DNA from: Candidatus Methanomethylophilaceae archaeon
GTDB lineage: Archaea > Thermoplasmatota > Thermoplasmata > Methanomassiliicoccales > Methanomethylophilaceae
Direction of reading: 5' to 3'
Length of the DNA: 64,000 nucleotides
NCBI GenBank assembly: GCA_944321505.1
Contig: CALULN010000013.1
Coordinates: 1-64,000, forward strand
Position 1 is the stretch's first letter, and each line of letters starts with the position of its first letter. Positions 31,424-39,009 of the stretch are shown here, piece by piece. The translations under genes and the position numbers were made by a program. Below the pieces are notes generated by a model. That model was not told the origin of the DNA, did not search any database, and saw only the letters and a program-made list of their open reading frames with translations.

Positions 31424-31861
31424 TCATAACAGGACCGCCATGCTGACCTTCAGCACGCCGCCGCCGGTCACATGGTACTCTCTCGTGCAGGATGATACGG
31501 GATCGCCGTCCTCGGTGCCTAGGGTCACTCCGATGCCGTTGTAGTCCAGGACTATGCGGTACCCGTAGCGGTCGCCGATGGCGTCGCGCATCACCCCGTC
31601 CATGTAGCCCTCGATGAATGATGTCTCACCGGAGTTCACCGCCATGGCGGCCAGGTCGGCCATGGGGTAGACGGTGCCGCCGCCTCCCTCCACCACCTCC
31701 TCAGCTTTCAGGCGGGCGTCGAAGATGCCGTCGCAGATCTCCGAGGCATCCGGCCCGTCATGGGCAATCTGCGGGACGCCGATGACCGCGCATGCCGCAA
31801 CCGCGAGTATGGTCACAAATATGACCGCGTCCAATGTGGACACCAGACCTCTGCGGTTCAT
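31424..31861 (-). CDS. Pseudopilin-like small membrane protein
   Basis: A 145-residue protein whose N-terminus looks like a class III (pilin-type) signal: NRRG then a hydrophobic helix LVSTLDAVIFVTILAVAACAVIGV, where cleavage could follow the glycine. The rest is a soluble globular part with a cysteine (EICDGIFDARLKAEEV) and SSCTREYHV near the end. It overlaps the pilin-like gene upstream by ATGA and shares its promoter. The type IV pilus-type ATPase and platform genes are about 2.5-6 kb to the right. I cannot say whether it is a major or minor pilin. Confidence 0.62.
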   Translation of the reverse strand: MNRRGLVSTLDAVIFVTILAVAACAVIGVPQIAHDGPDASEICDGIFDARLKAEEVVEGGGGTVYPMADLAAMAVNSGETSFIEGYMDGVMRDAIGDRYGYRIVLDYNGIGVTLGTEDGDPVSSCTREYHVTGGGVLKVSMAVLL

Positions 31862-32256
31862 GCGGATGATACCACCACCTCGTATGCCGCGGTGACCGCC
31901 GTGCCGTCGTCGCAGGGCACCGCCATGGTGCCGGATGCGAACCCCAGGTTCTCGCCGGAGACATCCCCGGCCTTCAGCGTCACCGGTCCGTCGGGCAGCC
32001 TGACGATCACCTTCACCGCCATGGACCCGTACCCCATCATCCCGCACTCCCTCCGGAGGACATCCTCGTCGATCCCGACTATCACTCCGTCCTCGACTGA
32101 CAATGCGTCGAGGAATGACAGGGACACCTCCGGAGGGTGCTCCTCCGCGGCCGTGTGGACGAGAACGCCCATGAACGCAGTCAGCGCTATGGTGGCCACC
32201 ATCATGGCCACCAGCGCCTCCATGAATCCCGCTTCCGCTCTCCTGTTGAGCCTCAT
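31858..32256 (-). CDS. Type IV pilin-like protein
   Basis: A 132-residue protein with a basic N-terminus (MRLNRRAEAG) followed by FMEALVAMMVATIALTAFMGVLV, the form of an archaeal prepilin: positive stretch, glycine, then a helix with an early glutamate. The remainder is a small beta-rich domain (SMAVKVIVRLPDGPVTLKAGD). First gene of a two-gene unit with the pseudopilin downstream. The ATG at 32256 lies 29 bases from a TATA box that carries the same upstream element as the pilus-export operon on the other strand. Confidence 0.65.
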   Translation of the reverse strand: MRLNRRAEAGFMEALVAMMVATIALTAFMGVLVHTAAEEHPPEVSLSFLDALSVEDGVIVGIDEDVLRRECGMMGYGSMAVKVIVRLPDGPVTLKAGDVSGENLGFASGTMAVPCDDGTAVTAAYEVVVSSA

Positions 32257-32280
32257 GCGCGGACCATCGCGCGGATGCGG

Positions 32281-32305
32281 GTTATAAATCGGGAGCTACG
32301 GTTAG
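32281..32305 (-). promoter_or_regulatory. Pilin operon promoter with shared 15-bp upstream element
   Basis: On the minus strand CTAACCGTAGCTCCC (32305-32291) is followed by GA and TTTATAAC (32288-32281), with the pilin ATG 24 bases further on. The same 15-bp element, same TATA core and nearly same spacing occur at 34260-34284 on the plus strand. Together 23 of 25 positions agree. The element lies in the 50-base gap between the U32 gene stop and the pilin start. Confidence 0.8.
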
Positions 32306-32306
32306 C

Positions 32307-34196
32307 CTACACCCCTCTCAGGTAGTGGCCGGTGTTGACGGTGCCGCCGCACATCCTCCTGACCGTGGCCGCATCCTCTGCGGAGCGGGTGCGGAACGCC
32401 TTCCCAACCGCCTGTGCCAGCGCCGCCGGGCGCTTCCTGACGTCGATCCCCAGGGAGCCGATCCCCCAGCGTGACAGCTCGTCCACACGGTCAAGGAGCA
32501 TGGTGTCCGACGAGTTCAGTATGCGGACGAAGCCTCCGCGGTCCCTGTAGACCGGGAACACGAACCCCCTGCCGTCGGTTATGGAACCTGCCGCCAGGTT
32601 GGGGTCGCGGCTGTACATCAGCTCCGCCCTGCCGAAGGCCATGCACTCCAGACGCCCGCCGTATGTGGAGCAGATGTCCCTGATCTCGGCTCTGGAGAGC
32701 TCCAGGGACAGGGTGGTCTGATACGACTCCAGAGGGAATGCGGAGTTCATCATGTTGCAGACGTGGCTGCAGTACACCTGCCTGCCGTCGTTGTACCTGC
32801 GGTACTGCCCGGGGTTGTGGACCATCACCGGCACCCCCGCCGGGATCTCCGGCTCCTCCGGGGTCATCCTCGGCAGATGGACCACCAGCCTTTCGCCGGC
32901 GATGCCCGCGGCCTCCTCCCAGTCGGACCCGTCGTAGTACACCCTGTCTGCGTATGGGAGCACCGCCTCCAGCACCTTCAGGGTGGACACGTAGAACGAC
33001 AGCTCCGGATCGGCCTTCTCCCTGCGGATTTCAGGGAGGTCCCTGTGCCAGGGACAGCGATGGATGCCCCCTGTGAGCTTGGGCGGCTGCCCGATGAGGT
33101 TCTTGACCTCGTCTATCCTGGGGTCGTAGGTGCGGTACAGGTCGTACTCCCCGTCCGCCATCTTGAACGGGACGGTCTCGGTCCCCAGGGTGCGGACCTT
33201 GAACCCGCCGACCTTCTCCTCGCCGGAGAAGAACGAGACGCCGTCCCCGATCCCCAGACCCAGACCCTCTGTGGAGAACCTGCGGTTCCTCATGTGCACC
33301 CTTCCCAGGTACTGCCCCCTGTTGTCCGGATAGGTGGACTGCACCAGGTCGCGGACGCCGTCGAGGTATCCGTTGCAGTACCCGCGGTTGAACACCGTCT
33401 TCAGCAGCTCCACCGTATGAGCCAGCTCCGGATCGTCGGGGTTCCTGTAAGCCAACGAGTAGGCCCTGGTGGCCAGGTACGCGTACGCCGGGCTCCTCAT
33501 CCTGCCCTCGATCTTCACCGATGCTATGCCCATCCGCTCAAGATCCCCCAGATGGTCTATGGCGTAGAGGTCGGCGTTACTCAGAAGATACCCCGACCCG
33601 GAAGGGGACTCGTACCGCTTCCTGCAGGGCTGGGCGCATTCCCCCCTGTTGCCGCTCCTCCCTCCAGCCATGGATGAGAAGAGGCAGCCGCCGGACATGC
33701 AGTAGCACATGGCCCCCTGCACGAACACCTCCAGCTCCACCGGGGACTCCGACGCGATGGCGGATATCTCCTCGAGAGTGAGCTCCCTCGCGAGTATGGC
33801 GCGCGATATGCCGTTCTCGGCGCACCATCTGGCGCCTTCGAGGGAGTGGATCTGCATCTGGGTGGAGGCGTGCTTCGCGATGGGTATGTGCCGTATGGAG
33901 TCCAGCAGACCCAGGTCCTGGATGATGACGGCGTCGGCCCCGGCATCCTTGACGAACTGCACGAACTGCACCGCCTCGTCCAGCTCGCTGTTCTTGACCA
34001 GGGTGTTCACGGTCACGTGCACCCTGACGCCGTTGGCGTGGGCGTAGGCGACGGCTCCCTCCAGCTCCGGGTCCGAGAAGTTCTTGGCGGATGCCCTGGC
34101 GCCGAAGTCCTTGCCTGCGAGGTACACGGCATCGGCGCCCCCCTTCACCGCCGCCACCAATGATTCCGGCGATCCGGCGGGCGCGAGTATCTCCAT
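32307..34196 (-). CDS. U32 family peptidase/RNA-hydroxylation-type protein
   Basis: A 629-residue U32-family protein. The TIM-barrel-like start MEILAPAGSPESLVAAVKGGADAVYLAG, LSPVELEVFVQGAMCYCMSGGC-type segment (read as VELEVFVQGAMCYCMSGGC) and GNRGECAQPCRKRY give the conserved four-cysteine cluster near residues 166-200. The long C-terminal part resembles RlhA/TrhP-type members, which hydroxylate rRNA or tRNA, rather than the short collagenase-like members. No catalytic residue assignment is possible by eye. A minus-strand TATA box (CTTATATAG, centre 34221) lies 25 bases before the ATG, so it is leaderless. It lies between the two pilus-related units and may not be functionally linked to them. 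Confidence 0.85.
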   Translation of the reverse strand: MEILAPAGSPESLVAAVKGGADAVYLAGKDFGARASAKNFSDPELEGAVAYAHANGVRVHVTVNTLVKNSELDEAVQFVQFVKDAGADAVIIQDLGLLDSIRHIPIAKHASTQMQIHSLEGARWCAENGISRAILARELTLEEISAIASESPVELEVFVQGAMCYCMSGGCLFSSMAGGRSGNRGECAQPCRKRYESPSGSGYLLSNADLYAIDHLGDLERMGIASVKIEGRMRSPAYAYLATRAYSLAYRNPDDPELAHTVELLKTVFNRGYCNGYLDGVRDLVQSTYPDNRGQYLGRVHMRNRRFSTEGLGLGIGDGVSFFSGEEKVGGFKVRTLGTETVPFKMADGEYDLYRTYDPRIDEVKNLIGQPPKLTGGIHRCPWHRDLPEIRREKADPELSFYVSTLKVLEAVLPYADRVYYDGSDWEEAAGIAGERLVVHLPRMTPEEPEIPAGVPVMVHNPGQYRRYNDGRQVYCSHVCNMMNSAFPLESYQTTLSLELSRAEIRDICSTYGGRLECMAFGRAELMYSRDPNLAAGSITDGRGFVFPVYRDRGGFVRILNSSDTMLLDRVDELSRWGIGSLGIDVRKRPAALAQAVGKAFRTRSAEDAATVRRMCGGTVNTGHYLRGV

Positions 34197-34259
34197 GCGG
34201 TTCCCATCGCAGACCGCTATATAAGGGGTTGTCCGCGCGCGGCAAGGAGAGCTAACCCT

Positions 34260-34284
34260 CTAACCGTAGCTCCCGCCTTATAAC
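34260..34284 (+). promoter_or_regulatory. Pilus-export operon promoter with shared 15-bp upstream element
   Basis: CTAACCGTAGCTCCC (34260-34274) is followed by GC and CTTATAAC (34277-34284), with the ATG of the first gene 25 bases further on (34310). It is an inverted copy of the pilin-operon promoter at 32281-32305, with two differences in 25 bases. A short dyad GAGCTA (34249-34254)/TAGCTC (34267-34272) overlaps the element. Confidence 0.8.
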
Positions 34285-34309
34285 CGAGCGCGTCGCGCGT
34301 CCTATATCC

Positions 34310-34822
34310 ATGGCATTCGGAAAGAGAGCCGGGAAGAAGAATGGGCCCTCCGTCACCGCCGACGGAGGCAGGCTGACGATCGACTGCAGGCCATGCGGCG
34401 GCCCCGCATGCATATCCGACGGGCGCTGCGCCGCCTGCATCTGCAGCGTGGTGAGATCGACGGGTGAGATCGACTCGATACTCATCAGGTCCGCCACCGA
34501 CACCGCATACCACGGCGAGGCCGTGGAGCTGGTGAGGGACCTGGCGTCCGCCTACGCCATGGCCACAGCGGACCTGGCGGACAGGCGCGGATCCAGATGC
34601 AGGATGTGCCGGAAATCCTTCGCCCACATCATGGCCGACCAGCTGCCGCTGTTCCCCGAGATCGACATCGAGGCTCTGAGGCAGAGGACGGCGCAGATCC
34701 CCGTGAGCAACGAGGTCTGCGGGATATGCGTGTCCGACTCGGCCAGGATGGCCGAGGAGCTCTGGAGCGCACTGTGCAGGCTCTCCGCCAGGATTGCGGA
34801 GTACGGCGGAGGCGGGTTCTGA
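34310..34822 (+). CDS. Unknown cysteine-rich protein, first gene of the pilus-export operon
   Basis: A 170-residue protein that I do not recognise. It has three cysteine groups: CRPCGGPACISDGRCAACIC (about residues 27-46), CRMCRKSF (about 97-104) and CGICVSD (about 138-144). That gives about 11 cysteines, enough for zinc or Fe-S sites. There is no signal peptide or membrane helix, so it should be cytoplasmic. The stop overlaps the ATPase start (TGATG), so the two are made together. Placed in front of a pilus ATPase, it could be a metal-dependent regulator or assembly factor; nothing in the sequence proves that. Confidence 0.65.
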   Translation: MAFGKRAGKKNGPSVTADGGRLTIDCRPCGGPACISDGRCAACICSVVRSTGEIDSILIRSATDTAYHGEAVELVRDLASAYAMATADLADRRGSRCRMCRKSFAHIMADQLPLFPEIDIEALRQRTAQIPVSNEVCGICVSDSARMAEELWSALCRLSARIAEYGGGGF

Positions 34823-36648
34823 TGGTCAGGATAGTCCGCGAGACCGAGGAGATATGCGCCGGACCCATCACCGGGACCGGCAGGGTTGACGCGTTCCCCG
34901 GGTACAGCATGCCCACCCAGGTCCGCACCGGGCCGATATGCGCATCCGCAGGCGCACGGGAGCCCGCGTGGGAGCCTGCGCCGAAGGCCGTCCCCGCACC
35001 TCCCGCGAGAGATGAGCCTGCCGCACAGGATGCCGTCGGGCTGCTGGCCGCCTTCGGGGAGATGACCCGCAGGATCGGCATGAGGAAACCTCTGTTCGCC
35101 GACTGCTGGACCGTCGGGACCGGAAGGGGCCTGAAGGAGCTGGAGGGCTACGACATGCCCGGAGGCAGGGTCACCATCGGCATCGCCGACGACGGCGAGC
35201 TCGAGTACAACCTGGTGCCCAGGGAGTACTCCTACGGGCCTGAGCTCACGGACGTGATACGCTCGGCGGTGGAGGCCGTCAGGTCCGAGTACCGCAGGAA
35301 GGGAGGCAGGATGGACCGTCAGTCCGTCCTGTTCTCCGCCAGGGAGCACATCTGCAGGACATGGCCGGAGTGCGACGACGTCAACTGGTCCATGGACGAC
35401 CTCTGCGACGCCGTCCACAGGTACGTCCTGGGCCTGGGGATCTTCGACATACTCCTGTCCGACCCCAGGATCGAGGACATCTACGTGGACGCCCCCTGCG
35501 ACAGGAACCGCATCCACATCACCATGAACAGCGTGGAGGGGTTCAACTCCCACGTCCGCTGCAGGACCAACCTCATCGCCGAGGACAGGGAGATCAAGAA
35601 CCTCATCAGCCGTCTGAAGAAGGACACCGGCCTCCCCTACTGCGAGTCCAGCCCCGTCCTGGAGACGGACATGGACGACGGGAGGGCCAGGGCCACGGTT
35701 GTCGGCTACCCCATGAGCCCGAACGGCGATTCGGTTGCGATAAGGAAGCATTCCGCATCCCCCTGGACCCTGACCCGCCTCATCGGCAACGGCACCATCT
35801 CCGCCAGGTCGGCGGGTCTGCTGTCATTCCTGGTGGACAACAGGTCGTCCATCATCGTGTGCGGAGCCAGGGGTGCAGGCAAGAGCTCCCTGCTGTCCGC
35901 CCTGATGTTCGAGTTCCCGCTGGCCCAGAGGATACTCACCATCGAGGACACCATGGAGCTGCCCGCCAGGACCATGAGAGGCCTGGGATACAAGGTGCAG
36001 ACCCTGCTGATCGACGACAGGATGAGCGGCGACGCCAGGTCCAGGGCGGACGATGCCCTCAGGGTCTCCCTGAGGCTGGGCGAATCCGCCATAGTCCTGG
36101 GAGAGGTCAGGGGCGACGAGGCCCGCACCCTCTACCAGAGCATGAGGACAGGCAAGGCCGGGAGCTCCATCATGGGCACGATGCACGGCGACTCCGCCAG
36201 GAGCGTCTACGAGCGCGTGGTACACGACATGGGGATCAGCCCGGAGGCCTTCATGGCCACCGACTTCCTCGTCACGCTGGGCATGGTCAGGGAGAGGGGA
36301 GGCCACAGGCAGAACCGCGCCCTGACGGAGATGGTCTCCACCTCCGGTATCCCCGGCGAGTTCACCGACATCACCGGGGCCGGCCTGCTGATGTCCCCCG
36401 CCGTGAGGAGGATCATGGACGCCTCGTCCATGGACGCCAGGGACCTGGAGGACGAGATACAGATGCGCGCGGACATGCGCCAGCTGCTGGCCGACCTCGC
36501 CCATAGGCACGGGGACAGGTTCTACGGGCCGGAGTGGATAGTCATGGCCAACGACCACCTGTCCGCGCAGCTGTCCTCAGGGATCAGGGACAGGAAGGCG
36601 ATCGTGGAGTCCTTCCGCAGAAGGGTCTCCGAGACCGCGGGGGTGTGA
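34822..36648 (+). CDS. Type II/IV secretion ATPase (TadA/PilB/VirB11-like)
   Basis: A 608-residue hexameric ATPase that powers pilus or secretion assembly at the membrane. After a variable, proline-rich N-terminus (about 1-75) the core has DPRIEDIYVDAP, Walker A GARGAGKSS (about 350-358), the Asp box TIEDTMELP, Walker B AIVLGEVRGDE (about 423-433) and the His box GTMHGDSARSVYERVVHD. The ATG at 34822 overlaps the Cys-rich gene stop. The T2SF platform gene starts 3 bases after its stop. The family assignment is firm; whether it builds a pilus or exports proteins is inference. Confidence 0.92.
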   Translation: MVRIVRETEEICAGPITGTGRVDAFPGYSMPTQVRTGPICASAGAREPAWEPAPKAVPAPPARDEPAAQDAVGLLAAFGEMTRRIGMRKPLFADCWTVGTGRGLKELEGYDMPGGRVTIGIADDGELEYNLVPREYSYGPELTDVIRSAVEAVRSEYRRKGGRMDRQSVLFSAREHICRTWPECDDVNWSMDDLCDAVHRYVLGLGIFDILLSDPRIEDIYVDAPCDRNRIHITMNSVEGFNSHVRCRTNLIAEDREIKNLISRLKKDTGLPYCESSPVLETDMDDGRARATVVGYPMSPNGDSVAIRKHSASPWTLTRLIGNGTISARSAGLLSFLVDNRSSIIVCGARGAGKSSLLSALMFEFPLAQRILTIEDTMELPARTMRGLGYKVQTLLIDDRMSGDARSRADDALRVSLRLGESAIVLGEVRGDEARTLYQSMRTGKAGSSIMGTMHGDSARSVYERVVHDMGISPEAFMATDFLVTLGMVRERGGHRQNRALTEMVSTSGIPGEFTDITGAGLLMSPAVRRIMDASSMDARDLEDEIQMRADMRQLLADLAHRHGDRFYGPEWIVMANDHLSAQLSSGIRDRKAIVESFRRRVSETAGV

Positions 36649-36651
36649 GGG

Positions 36652-38199
36652 ATGGACCCGAAGACCTCCGCGATCCTGGCAGCACTGGTCTCCGCCGGGG
36701 CCTTCGCCGCCATTGCAACGCTGATCGGGATCGACAGCGTGCGCCTGGCGGCACCCGCCTTCGCAGCCCTCCCCCTTGCGGTCTACCTCAAATGGAGGGA
36801 GAGGGCCAGCCCCTTCAGGATCGGCCCCATGCTCAACGAGGCCCCCTCCGTCGTGTCCATGATGTCCGCCGTCCTGGCGGCCGGAGGCTCCCTGGACGCC
36901 GCCATCAGGTACGTGGCGGAGAACGGCCCCGCCCGCAGCTCCGCGATATTCGGGGACCTGGTCACCGCGGTGGACTGCAGGGAGGCCCCCGACATGAGGG
37001 AGGCCTTCCACAGGATGCTCTCCTCCATGCCCGCAGAGCTGGGCCCCTACAGGAGGGCCATGCACATGGTGGTCTCCGCCTCCGACGCCGCCGGCGCCGA
37101 GATGAGCAGGATACTCAGGGAGGCCACGGAATCCGCCCTGGCCGGGCTGAGGCAGGCCGGCGAGGAGTACAGCTCCAAGCTCCAGAGCCCCTGCATGGTT
37201 GTGTTCGCCCTGGGCATCATGGTCCCCATGATCCTGCTGTCCATAGTCCCCCTCCTGGGGATCGGCGGGGAGTTCGGGGCGGAGCTGCCCGTCAGCGACG
37301 CTCTTATGGAGTTCCTTGTCCTGGTTGCGGTGCCGGTCTGCGTCGGCATGGTCATGGTGTCCATCCGCGGCAGGAACCCCATGTCCTCCGGATCGCCCTC
37401 CGGGAGGGGATGGTGGAGGGCCGCCGCCTTCCTGGCGGCTGTTCCTCTGTGCGGGGCCCTCCGTTCCGCAGGGTTCGACGACAGTGCCTCGATCGTGATC
37501 GCGGTCATCGCCGCATCGATGCTGGCACTTGCCACCGTCCTCCCCGAGGTCAGGAGGGAGAAGGCCAGAGTGAGGACCGAGAGCGCGCTGAAGGACGTCC
37601 TCTTCGACCTGGGCAACCGCCTAGTTGCCGGCGAGAATTTCGAATCCGCCCTTACCGGGTCCATGGCCGTGAGGAAGGAGTGTCGCGACCTGGCGGAGCG
37701 CCTCTCCAGGGAGATCGTGCTGTGCAGGGGCGATGTGGCCGGAGCCGTGCAGGCGTGCGTGTCCCCGGTGTCCCCGCAGATCGCCGGGATGCTGGCGGAC
37801 GTGCATTCCGCCTCCCTCAGGGACATAAGGGACTCCGGGAGGCTGGCAACCGCGCTGGCTCACCAGCTCCAGGACAGGGACTCCGTGTGGAAGGCCACCG
37901 CCAACAGGCTCAGGAGCCTCAGCGACATGATGACCGGCACCGCCGCGGTGTTCGCGCCCCTGGTGCTGGGCATGAGCATCATGATGCTGAGCCCCATATC
38001 CGGCCTCACCGGCGGCGCGGACATCCCCGGGACATTCTCCATGGTGGCGGTCTACCTGTGCGAGTTGGCGTTCATGATGTCGGGGTTCTCGGCGGTGCTG
38101 TCGGACAGGTTCGGATCCACCGAGGTTGTGTACAGAGCGTCCATCGTGCTCTCGGCCGCCATGGCCATCCTCCTGGTCTGCTCCAGGCTCTCCTTCTGA
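36652..38199 (+). CDS. Type II/IV secretion platform protein (T2SF/TadBC-like)
   Basis: A 515-residue inner-membrane protein with two copies of the T2SF helical module. The first is about residues 60-200 (SVVSMMSAVLAAGGSLDAAIRYVAENGPAR). The second is about 300-420 (LFDLGNRLVAGENFESALTG...RECRDLAERLSREI, read with KE before C). Several membrane segments separate them (AAIATLIGI, MVVFALGIMVPMILLSIVPLLG, FLVLVAVPVCVGMVMV, and the C-terminal VVYRASIVLSAAMAILLVC). It would form the membrane base for the ATPase encoded directly upstream. A hairpin with a short T-run follows. Confidence 0.88.
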   Translation: MDPKTSAILAALVSAGAFAAIATLIGIDSVRLAAPAFAALPLAVYLKWRERASPFRIGPMLNEAPSVVSMMSAVLAAGGSLDAAIRYVAENGPARSSAIFGDLVTAVDCREAPDMREAFHRMLSSMPAELGPYRRAMHMVVSASDAAGAEMSRILREATESALAGLRQAGEEYSSKLQSPCMVVFALGIMVPMILLSIVPLLGIGGEFGAELPVSDALMEFLVLVAVPVCVGMVMVSIRGRNPMSSGSPSGRGWWRAAAFLAAVPLCGALRSAGFDDSASIVIAVIAASMLALATVLPEVRREKARVRTESALKDVLFDLGNRLVAGENFESALTGSMAVRKECRDLAERLSREIVLCRGDVAGAVQACVSPVSPQIAGMLADVHSASLRDIRDSGRLATALAHQLQDRDSVWKATANRLRSLSDMMTGTAAVFAPLVLGMSIMMLSPISGLTGGADIPGTFSMVAVYLCELAFMMSGFSAVLSDRFGSTEVVYRASIVLSAAMAILLVCSRLSF

Positions 38200-38208
38200 A
38201 ACCCCTTA

Positions 38209-38234
38209 CCGGGCTCTGCCCGGGACCCTCTTTT
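38209..38234 (+). terminator. Hairpin and T-run after the pilus-export operon
   Basis: CCGGGC (38209-38214) pairs with GCCCGG (38218-38223) over a 3-base loop, followed by CTCTTTT ending at 38234. This is the clearest terminator-like structure in the window, 9 bases after the platform-protein stop. Confidence 0.6.
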
Positions 38235-38328
38235 CCTGCAAACTATATAAGCAAGGAAAGTATCGGCGGGTCAACAGCAGCGGTCCTGAACCGTATGCCT
38301 TTTAGCCCGATTCTGGAAGGTGTGAAGA

Positions 38329-38961
38329 ATGGCTGACGAAGCGCTTAAGACAGGGACAACCACCATAGGCATCAAGTGCAGGGACGGAGTCATCATGGCC
38401 TCCGACCAGAGAGCTACGATGGGCAACATGGTCGCCCACAAGGGAGTCCGCAAGGTGTACCCCCTCTCCGACAACATCGGCATGACCATCGCCGGCGTGG
38501 TCGGCGACGCGCAGCTCATGGTGAGGTACATGCAGAGCGAGATCGCCCTGTACTCCATCAAGAAGGGGTCCCCCATGTCCGTCAGCGCAGCGGCGACCCT
38601 CGTCGCCAACGTCATCCGCCAGGGCTTCTACCTGGGCCTCATCGTCGGAGGGCACGACTCCACCGGCGGCCACGTCTTCAGCATCGACGGCGCCGGCGGC
38701 TACATCGAGGACAACGTGGTCTCCGTGGGCTCCGGATCGGTCTTCGCGCTGGGAGCGCTGGAGGCGGGCTACAAGGACGGCATGACCAAGGACGAGGGCA
38801 TCGCCCTGGCCATCACCGCGCTGAACTCCGCCATCAGGAGGGACTCCGCCTCCGGAGACGGCATGATAATCGCGTGGATCGACTCCGACGGGTACACCGA
38901 GCTGCCCAACGAGGAGGTCCGCACCAGAGTCGCGGAGCTGGGGTTCACCTACCCCCAGTGA
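38329..38961 (+). CDS. psmB: Proteasome beta subunit
   Basis: A 210-residue N-terminal-nucleophile peptidase of the 20S proteasome. A 9-residue propeptide (MADEALKTG) is removed to expose Thr10, the mature Thr1 of TTTIGIKCRDGVIMASDQRAT, with the catalytic Lys region HKGVRKVYPL and the GSGS segment VSVGSGSVFALG. A TATA box (ACTATATAAG, 38242-38251) precedes it, with a leader of about 57 bases. The pairing with the aCPSF1 gene downstream is conserved in archaea. Confidence 0.96.
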   Translation: MADEALKTGTTTIGIKCRDGVIMASDQRATMGNMVAHKGVRKVYPLSDNIGMTIAGVVGDAQLMVRYMQSEIALYSIKKGSPMSVSAAATLVANVIRQGFYLGLIVGGHDSTGGHVFSIDGAGGYIEDNVVSVGSGSVFALGALEAGYKDGMTKDEGIALAITALNSAIRRDSASGDGMIIAWIDSDGYTELPNEEVRTRVAELGFTYPQ

Positions 38962-39009
38962 TCCCTTCTCCAAACCCGTTCCGTCCATCCAATTCAAAGT
39001 TGATTCGTC

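Noticed and set aside
32307-34196. U32 protein as part of the pilus system
   Set aside because: It has its own leaderless promoter without the shared element. U32 proteins are common RNA-modification-type enzymes; location between the two pilus units is not enough.
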